NCBI GenBank assembly: GCA_014281115.1
Contig: JACONQ010000021.1
Coordinates: 372,001-436,000 of the forward strand
Origin: Laburnicola sp. R22_1
Lineage: Eukaryota > Ascomycota > Dothideomycetes > Pleosporales > Didymosphaeriaceae
Direction of reading: 5' to 3'
DNA: 64,000 nucleotides
The position numbers were made by a program, and so were the translations under genes. Positions 36,818 to 48,551 of this stretch are shown here, piece after piece (positions within the stretch are counted from its first letter, which is position 1; each line of letters starts with the position of its first letter). The notes below the pieces were generated by a model. It did not search any database. It had not been told where the DNA came from and worked only from the letters and a program-made list of their open reading frames with translations.

Positions 36818-39800
36818 TATATAATAAGGCTTAAAATAATCCTACCTCTAATTAGCTTGCAAGTTAAGTACCTAACTAAGCGACTAATTACTTATAATAG
36901 CGCAACTTCTTAAGCGTTTATAGTTATATAAGCCTATAATAGCTTTTTATTAATAATAAACTCTGCTTATTTGCTTTCTATCTCCTCTCTTAGTTTCTCT
37001 AGTTAGATTTTCTATAGGCGTAAGTTAATTGTCCCTACCTTCTATGTTTTGCTTAATAATTATTAACTGCTAACTAGAATATATAAAATATATTAATTTG
37101 CAAGTCTATAAAAATTTTAGTAAAATTTAGTTAATAGAAACTTAAGTGTAAGGCTAAAAAATTATAAAAATAGATTGCTTAACTTCCCTTTCTAATGCAC
37201 TACTCTAGTTACCTATTAAATTAGGCTTCTAATAAGAACTTTGCTAATCCTCTAAGCATATATATAATAACTAAGAAAGAGGTGTTAAAATAAAAACGCG
37301 CTTAAACTATAATACCTAAGCAATTTAAGCCTATTAAGAAGTCTCCCTAATCTTATAAAAAAACTCTAAAGTTAAAAAATAATAATTAGGTTGCCCCTAT
37401 AGCTAAACCTTTAAGTAAAATTAAGTCTATAATTAATTCTAAAACTCCTATAAATAAAAAGAGCAAGAAAGACAAGCTTAGTTTAGCTTTTACTTAAATA
37501 TATAGCCTTAAGTATAGGTATTTGTATATTAGGTGTCTTAAATCTAGTCTTTTTAGCAGCTTAGATAGTAGGTATTTTAAGAATATATTAAGTAAGCGCT
37601 TAAATACTTATTATTATTATTATATATCTAGTTATATATATAAGCCTTTATATAAAATTCTAATTCTCTTTAGTAATTCTTCTTTACTAACACTTTCTAA
37701 ACTTAAGAAGCTTAAAAATAAAGCGCGTTAGTTTATTTAGTGTTAGCTAAATAATAGTTTAGTATATAATTATATACACTTTTTTAATTATTTATTAATT
37801 TATATAGTACTAATCTTCTTACTCTAATCTTATAAAGCGTGTTAAAGATTGCTTAAAAATATATTTAAGCAAAAAGAAAATAAAGAAAAGTAGTGCTTTA
37901 TATTCTAATCCTCTCTTAGGTAAGGATAGCGAGCAATAGTCTCCTATAGGATATTGCGGCGCTACTATACTAGTTAAGAATGCCCCTATAGATTAGATTA
38001 ATCTTATTTAATTAAGTCCCTTTAATTAAGCGCTTCTATTCTATAATATAAATTATTCTACGTTAACACTTAATTGCGCTTCTAATCAGTGTTAGGGTAT
38101 TTAGTATAGTGCTGCTTAGACTAGTTTAGGTACGCTACAAGGTTATATAATTATAAATTAATTAATTAACTAACATTTTAATTAGTGTATTAGTGTCCCT
38201 ATAGCTATAATTAATGCGTAGTAATCTGCTTAGGTTACTAGTAGTTATAATTTATTTTACCTAGCTACTCTTACTTTAGATAAGATTGCTTAGTCTTACT
38301 TATTTAAGAAATAGGTTACTTATATAACTAATAACTCCTTAAAGCGCAAGTACCTAAGATGCAACTTAGAAAACCTTACCTAAGTAGGCGTAACTACCTT
38401 TTCTTAGCTAGGGTTTAGAGATTAAGCACTTTTTATTAAAATAGCTAATTATATTACTATAATTTAGTTCTTATAAATAACTAGCCTAAATTCTATTAAC
38501 ACTTTTCTTCTAAGTATTTTCTTCTTTTAAAGTGTAGAACGTATATATATATATATATATATAAGTTAGACTATTATAACTAGGTTTTTATATTTATAGT
38601 TCTTGTTCTTAGATTAGTCTTAAAATTACGGCTCTAGTTATTAGGCAGCTACTTATAAGATATTTAGTCTAACTAAGTAATAAAAAGGTAAGAAAATATT
38701 TAAACACCCTAATAGCTTAGTAAACTAAAAGTTAACTATATACATCTTTATAACTAGACTTCGCAGTACTAAGGAGTGTATATAAGAAGTAGAAAAGCAT
38801 AGGTATAAGTAGTATATAAGAATATATAATTAAAATTAATATATATAACTTAGCGTCTGCTTAAATTAACTTTATATAAATATGCTAGTTAATAATAAAT
38901 ATCTATAATATAGTTATCTCTTTTATAAGTCTCCTATATATATCTTTATAATAAGGACAATACTACTATAACTATACTTAACTATACTTAACTATACTAG
39001 GGGAAAATAGGTAAGGGGAGTAGAGACATATTAAGTGTAGGTAAAGGGTATAGAAAAATATATATAAAAGGTTTGCTTTAAAATAGCTAAGCTTTTTTTA
39101 TTAAAAGTAATAGTAGTAGTATTTAAGAGTAGGTAAGTAAAGGAGCAGCGTCTAATTTAGTTTATAAGGCTTAAATACAACTAAATAATAAGCTTATTAA
39201 CTAAGTTAGATTTACGCTAAAAATATATTCTGTCTATAAGTCTTTTTATTTACTAGCTATATATATATTGAAGATCTTCGTCGTGTGGAGATTCTAACCA
39301 AGGTCGAGTCCGCACCATACACAGAGAGGAGTAAAACAGAAGGCACTATAATCTAGTACCTAGCACATAGTGAGCTATATATATAAACTATAGGCTAAGA
39401 GTATAAAAAGAAATATATAAAGTTTATAATTAAACTAAGTCTTTTATTTTTATTTTTAAACCCAGTTCTTAGTCTATATATTCTATAAAGTATTCGCTAC
39501 TTATTACGCTTCTTTATAACTATATTAAGCTTTTTATTTATTATTTCTTTTGTTACCTTTATTAACGTCTTTCTTTAGTAGTAGAGCCTTACTATTAAGT
39601 GTCTATTCTATAGTAACTACTATTTACTATACTAAGGCAGTTTAAACTAATTATTTTTATATACTATAAAGAAGTAACTAAGATAAGAATAACTTAAAAA
39701 GGCTTGCTACTATAGGTTAGAATAAACAGCCCCTGTAATAATAGTATATTTACGTTAGCGTAGAGACTTTTAACTATTTTTCTACACCTTAATAGTATTA

Positions 39801-41121
39801 TAAGTATTACCTATCTATTATACTAAGTAGTCTATCTAATTCTTATACTACCTTAAATACTACTCTAATATATAAAGGAAATAATACTTTTATATTTGCT
39901 AATAGAGTAGTTAATAGTAGTAATTACTAAACTAGGGGTAGCACTTCTAGTAGTACTCTAAATATATTCTAAGGGGTCTTAGCTCCTATAAGCACATTAG
40001 AGCTAATAGGGGCTTCTAAAAGGTAACGCGCAGATCTTAGGCCTTTATTTTATAATTCTAGGGTAGATAGAAATATTAGTTTAAATAGTTAACTATATTA
40101 GAATATTTAAAAAATTATTTATTGTTTTACTATAAAGCTTTTACTAACATAATATACCTTACCTTCCCTACTACTACTACTTTAGTAATAGAATAAGCAG
40201 CTATATTAATTGTCTAACTATACTACTTAACTTAAATACCCCCTACTATATAACTATAAAAATAGGGTAGTAAGAGCGATTTTATTATAAATTTATTATG
40301 TCCTTGTTTATAATTTTTACTATAAAACTTAGCCTATAGACACTTGCCTCTAAGGTTGCGCTACTTTTAAGAACTACTTTATTTCTAGAAGATATTAAAA
40401 AGGGCCTACGCTAAAGAGCGTATTAGTGTTTTAATATAAATAGACATAAGACTTTAATAAGCTAACTAATAAGCTTTTTAAAATAATAGTATATATACAG
40501 AATATTAATACTATTATAATAATAACTAAGGTATATTAAGATACCTAATGTGTAATATATAGTACGCACTATAGCTAAATTAAAAATTAGGAGGATAAGA
40601 CTGCTAGTAATACTTTTCCTAGCTAAAGGTAAGCTCTAGAATCTACTAAATAAAACTGCTATTCTTTTACCTTTTTTAATTCCTATAAACGCACTTAGAG
40701 AAACTATTTTATAGGCTGCTAATAAATTTAAAAGCTTTTTAAAATTATTTAAATTCTAGATAATACTTCTAATAAAGCAACCCTTTAGTTATAAAGCATT
40801 ATAAATAGGATAAATAGCTATAGAATAAAATTACTCTCTAACTTAATTACTTTAGTTATTAAAAGCGTTTATTTTAAAGTTATACTATACTAAATTTCTT
40901 TCCTTATAATATAAATATCTATATTTAAAAAACACAAAGACTAATTTAAGTTAATAAAAGAAGATACTTTAGGAATATAATTTAAAAGTATTTACTTAAT
41001 ATACCTAGGTTTAATATATATTTATCTCTAATATCTAAATTAGACATATATAAAAATAGTAGTTTGTTAGAATTAAAGTATATGCTTAATAAGTTAAGGT
41101 TTAGTATATGGCTATTTCTAA
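36818..41121. other. AT-rich interval, mostly unrecognised
   Basis: About 4.3 kb of RIP-decayed DNA. Only an inverted R4 module (about 39268-39375) is identified. A 69-codon open frame at 37522-37731 is low complexity (Tyr, Ser, Leu and Lys rich) and is best explained by composition. No tRNA or rRNA seen. Confidence 0.35.
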
Positions 41122-41123
41122 TA

Positions 41124-42987
41124 ACGTGGTTCACTAGCGAGTGACCCACACTAGTAAGCGCGTCACCTTTGCCAAGACTCCACCATTACCAATAATACCA
41201 TTATAATACAACCACCTACTATGTCTTCTAAGCCATCTAATAAAGCTTGGTTACTTATTGCTATTAGAGCTATTAAACAAGACCTAAATCTTATAGAGCG
41301 AGCAATAGTAGGGCTGTATAACGTTAATCGCAAAACGCTCAATTGAAGATGCAACAAAACAACTACACAACGCGATAACCCACCTAAATCAAAGAATTTT
41401 ACTCTTCTTAAGGAGCAGGCGCTTGTTAATCGTATAATCGAGCTAGACACGCGTGGATTCCCTTCTATAAAGCTTATAATACGCACAATAGCTAATTCAC
41501 TACGTTTATAGAGAGGAAAGCTATCTGTTAGCATTAACTGGATAGATAGATTTATTAAGCGCAGATGTAAAGTTAAAACGTGTTAGTCTTAGTTATATAA
41601 CAACTAGAGGGCATAATAGAAAGATCCTAAGGTTATAAACGCGTGGTTTAAGCTTGTGAAGGGCATTAAAGTCAAGTACGGTATTATAAATAAGGACACC
41701 TACAACTTTAATGAATTAGGCTTCCTAATAGGGGTTATAGGGTCTTAGCTTGTGGTTACAGCATTAGAGAGGCGTGCGAAACCCAAATTAATATAGCTAG
41801 GCGACCGCTAGTAGATTACGGTAATCCAGGGTATCTGCGCTGCTAGATGGACAATCCCTTCCTTTATTATCTATGCTGGCAAGCGTCATATCTCCACCTG
41901 GTACAAAGACGCGTCAATTCCTGGCGATTAGATAATCGCTGTTAGCGAGAATGGCTAGATAAATAATAAGCTTAGTATTGCGTAGTTAAAACACTTTAAC
42001 ACATATATAAAGGGACGCGCTAAAGGAACCTATTGGCTGCTAGTTATTAACAGCTATAAGAGCTATAACTTAATTAAGTTCTAGGATTACTATAAGGAAT
42101 ATAAGATTATTACTCTCTGTATGCTACTATATTTGTCACACCTACTGCAGCTATTAGATATGGGCTATTTCTTCCTGCTAAAGAAGGCATATAGTGCTAA
42201 GATCTTAGGCTTAGCGCGTTGGCTAATAACCTACATTATAAAGATCGAGTTCCTCCTAGCCTTTAAAACCGCGTTTTTGAAGATTTTCTCTGCAGAGATA
42301 ATTAAGGGTGGTTTTCGCGGTGCTGGGCTAGTCCCATTAAATCCAGAGGAGGTGTTGCAGTACCTTAACATCCGCATCTGTACACCTAGTCTGCTTATTA
42401 AAGAGCCTACCATCTGGGAGTCTAAAACACTAAGTAATCTACGCGAATTTAAGGCGCAATTAACACTGGTTCGTAAGAGAATTAGAGATCACTTTAATTC
42501 ATTACTAACTTTAACTATGTAGGTGCTTAAGAAGCTTAAAAAAGGCGCTCTAAGTGTAATGCATAGTTAGGTACTAGTGTTAGATAAAATTGCAGGCCTT
42601 CGCAAGACAATTAAGGAGACTACAAGGCGAAAATCGCGTAAAAGGAGGTATATCCAGTATTAGGGATCACTTATAGTAGTAGAGAGATCTTAGCTAGCCA
42701 CTCCTAAGGACGCTAGTGGACAGAAGAAGGGTAAATAGTTATTAGGTACTAGTCGCGCTGCAACAGAGCTATTAACTTAACGACGTTGTAGTATCTATAG
42801 GCAACCTAAATATAATACGCAAACCTACCAGAGAGTTAAAGAGGAAGAATCTAAATTAGATGTATTAACTTAGTATATATTTTTAAGTAGTGTTGCGACG
42901 CAGTCTAATAATAAATGAAATGGTTTAGTGGGGACTTGGCAAAGGTGGCGCGCTTACTAGTGTGGGTCCCTCGCTAGTAAACCACGT
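41124..42987 (+). mobile_element. Pogo-like transposon PogoA-2 (1864 bp)
   Basis: Terminal inverted repeats of about 60 bp start ACGTGGTTCACTAGCGAG on the left; the right end is its inverse complement with a few transitions. TA duplications are at 41122-41123 and 42988-42989. A motif CACTAGCGAG / CACTAGTAAG occurs twice within each repeat. The inner edge, TTTGCCAAGAC-CCACCA, is shared with the family copies at 46.3 and 54.2 kb. Confidence 0.92.
41221..42873 (+). pseudogene. Pogo-like DDE_1 transposase, RIP-inactivated (550 codons)
   Basis: The frame from ATG 41221 to TAG 42871 is exactly 550 codons and needs no indel, but holds many TAG/TAA stops. It follows the family order: N-terminal helix-turn-helix, CENP-B-type region (LLKEQALVNRIIELDTRGFP), then the catalytic domain. 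The first catalytic motif reads NFNELGF (family NFDETGF) and the second LLVINSYKS (family LLILDGHKN): both Asp are Asn. The third, LLQLLDMGYF, keeps Asp. The intact-looking stretch 42121-42522 is the C-terminal half of the catalytic domain. The C-terminal zinc knuckle is visible but has lost its cysteines. Confidence 0.85.
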
Positions 42988-42989
42988 TA

Positions 42990-43912
42990 TCTAAATTAAT
43001 AGTAGATATAGACTATAGTTTATTTTCTCTTAATAGGCTATTTAAAGCTAAGCTCCCTTCTTAACCCTCTTCTTAACCAAGGCTATTTAAAGTATTTAGA
43101 ACTAATATATTAGCGCTAACTACCTTTATTATATCTAGCTAATTTAATCTTTTATTATTGTTGCCTTCGATTAAATTAACAACTTTAGAGCTAAGGTCTT
43201 TATCTTACTATACCTCTATAGTATTCTCTATTATAGTATAAGTTAATTCTAAAATAGTAGTTTTAGTTTTAAATATCTTATATCTTTTATTAGGCCACTT
43301 AGTAAATATATACGCTATATTAGTAATAAGCAATTATTAGGCGCTAGTATTAGATTAAATTATTCTAGGCCTTTTTAGGAAGACAGTATAACTAGTGTCT
43401 ATATATTTTTTTAAGGCTATTAACTATTAATCTAGCTTTTAATTATAGAGATAATTATATATAGAAATATATTAGCTAAATAGGCTTAATTAAAGAGATT
43501 CTTCAGAAGTATAGAAATACTAAATTTAATATTAAGGCAATTATAGAAATAGTACTAGACATAGTTATTTTCTAGAAGTTTCTTCTTAATTAACTTAAAA
43601 TTATTATTAAGAATTTCTAAAAGATATATTAGTAGTAGTGCGTTTAAGTAAAATAGATCTATAGCTTAATAAATAGACTAACTGCCTAGAATAAGGTTGC
43701 AGATAAGAGTATTAACCCTTCTAGCCTAAATAAGTAGTCTTTTACGTTTATATTCTAAAAGAGAAGTACTAGTTTATAGTATTTTATTAATTACGTTCTA
43801 AAAGTATCGTTACTTTTAAGAAATAAATAATATAATAGAAAAAGTAAAAGCTAAAACTGGGCAAATGCCTCTTAACGCGCTATAGATACTATAAAGGACT
43901 TAGTAAGCTATA
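42990..43912. other. AT-rich interval, nothing recognised
   Basis: RIP-decayed spacer between PogoA-2 and the Tc1/mariner-like element. No coding sequence seen. Confidence 0.35.
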
Positions 43913-44365
43913 TATAGTAGGGTGCAATAAAAAAAGTTACTTAGAAAGTTACCTTTTTAAAAGTCTTATACCTTATTTAATAAATTAGCTAAAAATATAC
44001 TAAATAGCTTATTCTAAAGAGAAGGTTTAGGAACTATTAACTATCAATAGAGTATTAGCTAACTAAGCATAGGTCTTGGCATATATAATATTAAACCTAA
44101 AGCTTTTTTTAACTCTATATTTAGAGCTCTATAACTTTTTAATTAATATTTAGTTTTATTTTAAATTTTAACTAGCCTTTCTAGGTTTAGAGTAGATTAT
44201 GTAAGCATATTTTTAAGCTAAGTCTTCTCTCTAACTTCTTTTATATTTTAGGTATAAAAATTTAAGCTATGCTTATATAAGCACTAATTATATAATTTCT
44301 TAGTAAGCTTTTAGTTTATAATAATATCTTTCTAGATTTAAATTCTTCTCTCTTAAATCCTTAAA

Positions 44366-45622
44366 ATGGCTCCAAAATTCACCACACTCGAATCTAACGT
44401 TCTTCTTCTTTTAAAGGCTAAAACGCCTAATTCTACTATTGCTACTACTTTAAATAAACCCTTGAAAAGTATAAAGAATACTATTTATCGTATTAAAGAG
44501 AAGGAAAAGGAGAATTATAATATAAAAAGAGTTAGTAAAGGGAGGATTTCTAAGATAACCTCTAGGGCTAAAAGAGTTATTAATAGGAATTTAATTAAAA
44601 GCCCTAAGAAAGAAAATAAAAGATTATTATTAGAAAATAATCTAGGAGTAGCTAAAAGAACTTTACAGTACTTCTTAAAAGAGGAGGGTTATTCTTTTAA
44701 TAAGGCTACTACAAGCCTTTATTAAAAAAAAGCTAATAATAGATTATTATTTGCTAAAGAAAGAGTTAAAAATATAGAAAATATAGACTTTTCTAAAGTT
44801 ATATTTTCTGATGAGTTAGCAATACAAAGGGGGCATGGTAGTAGGAGTGAATACTATCGAAATAAAGGAAATAGTAAAGTTAGGAAAGAAATGGTTTCTA
44901 CTAAAAGTTCTAGCAAGTATTTTAAAATTCTACCTAACTTAAAATAATCTTCTTTTCTTTCTCTATCGTTTTATAATTTTATTTTTTAATAACTATTATA
45001 CTAATTTAATAATAGCCCGCGATATTACTATTTAAATCTGGAGAGCAATTTAGATAGGCAGTAGATCTAGATTAGAGTTTGTTAAAACTCCTAATCAGTC
45101 TACTCGCTTTACTAATAAGGATTATTTAAATAAAATCCTTATACCTATAGTTAAACCTATAGTTAAAAGGGTAAGTCCTTATATACCTTTTTACCTCTTT
45201 TTTAATTTTTAATATAATATATATTACTATATAACGTTATATTTTAAATAATTTATAAGGCTTTATATATTAACACTAGTCTAGGGTGGCAATCTTAACA
45301 AGATAACGCCAAAATCCATAAAACTAAATTAGTTTTGGATTTCTTTAAAAAAGAGAAAATTAATCTCTTTCACTACCCCTCCTATAGTCCCGATCTTGCC
45401 CCTATTAAAAACGTCTGGAGTCTATTAAAATATAGACTAAATAATAGATATAATACTGCTTTAGGGGTAGGTAAAAGTAAGGCTAGTATTAAGGCTTTTA
45501 AAAAGGCTATACTAGAGGAGTGGGCTTTAATTCCCCAAAAGGATATAGATAATTATATATTATCTTTACCTAGGCGTTATAACGCTGTTATAGAGGCTAA
45601 AGGGTATTATGCTAAGTATTAG
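44366..45622 (+). pseudogene. Tc1/mariner transposase, degenerate, probably with introns
   Basis: Start ATG at 44366 begins MAPKFTTLESNVLLLLKAK, an N-terminal helix-turn-helix part (to about 44725), then a TAA. The same frame continues with VIFSDELAIQRG (first catalytic Asp region). After two AT-rich stretches that look like introns (about 44919-45017 and about 45161-45279), the last part has QDNAKIHK (second Asp) and YPSYSPDLAPIKNVW, the D-x-x-P-I-E-N-x-W motif with Glu changed to Lys. The end is SLPRRYNAVIEAKGYYAKY and TAG at 45620. It cut and pasted the element into TA sites. Stops and the changed motif indicate it is dead. Exon borders are tentative. Confidence 0.75.
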
Positions 45623-46667
45623 TAATATATTATATATTACTTTAATACTATTTTATTAATATTTAATATTATAAATACACTATTAAATACTAAATAATAT
45701 AGATAATAACCCTATAGTATAAAACTATAGAACTATCCTACAGACCTAAACCTATACTATATTAAAAAAATAACTATTTCTATGGATTAATTAAAAAGTT
45801 ATATTGCTCTAAAGTTAGAGGTTTTTCTTATCCCTATTTTACTTCTAAATTATATTTACTAATAGCTAAATAAGTATAAACTAGAACTATAACTTTATTG
45901 GCCTTAATATTCTAATTAAAACTAAATTTCTCTTATTATAATAGGCCTTATAATAAAGAATATATATAAGTTTAAAAATATAGACGTTTTTATACTAGTA
46001 GACTTAGTCTTTTTCTCGAGGTCTTTTTATATATAGTTTTATAAATACTATATATATATAATATTATTATATTATTATAATATATAGAGTACTCGTAATC
46101 TATAATAATAGTATTAGTAATATTAATCTATAATCTATAAAGTAATAGACGCTTTAGCCTAATTAAAAAAAAGTAAAATTTATTTACTTAATTATAGAAG
46201 CTATACTATATATATAAATATAGTTTTAAATATATATATATACTCTATTATATGGTTAGAGTAATCCTAATACTATAGACTTTTTAATAACGTACTTTGC
46301 ACTCGAGTCGATTATTCCATCGAGTCGATCACTTTGCCAAGACCCCACTAAGTTCTGTACTATTCACGATAGTATAGAGTTAACACGAACTATTTTCAAT
46401 AGTCTAAATAGGCCAATCTATTTAGAATCTACTTCTATAGACTGCCTATAGGTTGTTTTGTTATGCCCGGGCTTGCCGCAGCGTCCACAGCGCTGTTAAG
46501 CAGATTCGCCTCCATTAGCGCGCACCCTCTTCTTCGCCTTTTGCCTATTACTGCGCGCCCCAAACTCCTTTAGAGTGGCCAGCCGCTGGCCCTCTTTAGC
46601 TGTAAGGACTCCTTTACGCTGTACTCGCTTTCTTTTATGCGATTTATGTTGCGTGGCGGCCTTATTA

Positions 46668-48518
46668 ACGTGTTTACAAGCGAGCCGCGCGTACAAGTGA
46701 GCCGCGCGCCCCACCAACTTTCTACAACGCGTCTCATACAAACTACAATGGCTCAATTATTGTCTGCTCAATTGCGCTATAAAGAAGCAAATATCTACCT
46801 AGCTCTTTTAGCTATCAATTCCAGTCAAATACGAAGTATAAAACGCGCTGCCGCAACGTTTTGCGTCCCTGAAACAACACTTCGCGGCCGACGCGCAGGA
46901 ATCGCTGCGCGACGCGACTCTGAGCCCAAATCAAAGAAGCTTACTAAGCTTGAAGAGGAGGTGATTGTTGAGCATATACTTGACCTAGATTCGCGAGGCT
47001 TTGCGCCCACTCTAGGTGCTGTACGAGATATCGCGAATAAGCTGCTCACTGAGCGCAGCGCAGGCCACGTTGGCCAGCAGTGGCCTAGGAACTTTGTCAA
47101 GCGAACAGACAGCCTCACAACGCGATTTAATCGACCCTACGATCGACAGCGAGCCCTCTGCGAGGACCCGACGGTTATACAGGCCTGGTTTGAGCTAGTA
47201 GCACGTACAAAGGCCACCTACGGTATCTGCGACGAGGATACCTTCAACTTCGACGAGACTGGCTTTCTAATGGGTAAAATATCCTCCCAGCTAGTCGTTA
47301 CTGGCTCAGAGAGGCGTGGCCGGCCAAAAGCGATCCAGCCAGGCAATCGTGAGTGGGTGACGGCGATCCACGGAATCAACGCTACTGGGTGGGCAATCCC
47401 GCCCTTTATCATCTTCGCTGGCCAGTACTACCTCTCTGCCTGGTACGAGGGCGACGATATACCAGGTGACTGGGCTATTGGTCTTAGCGACAATGGCTGG
47501 ACTACGAACGAGCTTGGTGTTGCCTGGCTACGGCATTTTATTAAGCATACAGTAGAGCGTAGAGTGGGCGCGCGTCAGCTACTGATACTTGACGGCCATA
47601 AGAATCACAACTCGCTCGAATTCCAGGAGATCTGCAAGGAGAATAAGATCTACACTCTCTGTATGCCGCCACATTCGTCACACCTTCTGCAGCCGCTTGA
47701 CGTTGGCTGTTTCTCGCCGTTGAAGCGGGCGTACGGGCGCCAGGTCGAGGGCCTGATACGCGACCACATCAACCATATCACCAAGCTTGAGTTCCTACCA
47801 GCCTTCCGCGCCGCCTACGACCAGTCAATTATAAAGGAGAATATCTGCGCAAGCTTTCGAGGCGCTGGGCTAGTCCCACACGATCCAGAGGCGGTGATAT
47901 TAAAGCTTAATGTGAAGCTTCGTACGCCGTCGCCAGCAGCCCTACCAGAGGCCCTATAGGAGTCTGCAACACCAAGCAACGCGCGCGAGCTAGGCGCTCA
48001 GTCAACTCTAGTTCGTGAGCGGATCCAAAGGCATCAAGGATCCTCTCCTACATCAGTTATCTAGTCGCTTGATCGGCTTACAAGAGGGGCTGAGAGAATG
48101 GCGCATTCGATAGTGCTTATGCGCGATAAGATAGCTAGTCTACAGAGGGCAAATAAGGCAGCTATAACGCGTAAACAGCGCAAAAAGAAGCGGATCCAGA
48201 AGCGAGGCACCCTATCAAAGGCAGAGGGAGAGGATATTATTGCTTAGAAGGCTATTAAGCAGCAACTAGAGGGAGAAACGCGGTATAGCCAGGCGCGGTC
48301 AGGTGCAAGCCGGCAGGCTTCAGCGCGCTGCACGCGCTGCAGGGAGCCTGGGCACAACTCACGTACGTGCAAGAAAGCTTCTATAGATACTGCTTGATTT
48401 AGGATAGCTATTATATTAATAGAATTTTGATGCGTTGTTGATATACAGCCTGCAAAAGGCTGAGAGACTTGGTGGGGCGCGCGGCTCACTTGTACGCGCG
48501 GCTCGCTTGTAAACACGT
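46668..48518 (+). mobile_element. Pogo-like transposon PogoA-3 (1851 bp), youngest insertion
   Basis: The terminal inverted repeats are identical over about 50 bp, starting ACGTGTTTACAAGCGAGCCG. TA duplications are at 46666-46667 and 48519-48520. Each repeat holds ACAAGCGAGCCGCGCG and ACAAGTGAGCCGCGCG in tandem. It splits the C-terminal part of the PogoA-host transposase, in the opposite orientation to it. It is the least RIP-affected element in the window. Confidence 0.96.
46748..48397 (+). pseudogene. Pogo-like DDE_1 transposase: open for 403 codons, then three in-frame TAGs
   Basis: From ATG 46748 (chosen because it aligns with the start of the left-edge copy; the upstream in-frame ATG at 46637 lies outside the element). 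The first 403 residues contain everything needed for catalysis. Helix-turn-helix: residues ~20-50 (SSQIRSIKRAAATFCVPETT). CENP-B-type DNA-binding region: ~65-130. DDE_1 catalytic domain: Asp169 (FNFDETGF), Asp282 (LLILDGHKNH) and Asp318 (LLQPLDVGCF), a DD35D spacing. The first stop is TAG at 47957-47959. The same frame then continues through two more TAGs to TGA 48395, with a basic coiled region and a CCHC knuckle, CTRCREPGHNSRTC. All three TAGs fit CAG-to-TAG RIP changes. The original protein was 549 aa. Confidence 0.9.
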
Positions 48519-48551
48519 TAGCAGCTTAAAGTTTGGTGTTGCGTTTAGTTA

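Noticed and set aside
37522..37731. 69-codon plus-strand open frame
   Set aside because: Low complexity, in RIP-decayed DNA, no domain; composition explains it.
41163..41534. 123-codon minus-strand open frame in PogoA-2
   Set aside because: Antisense to the transposase N-terminus, which is defined by terminal repeats and homologues.
46496..46756. 86-codon open frame on the minus strand
   Set aside because: It runs through the PogoA-3 terminal repeat into host transposase remains; an insertion chimera.
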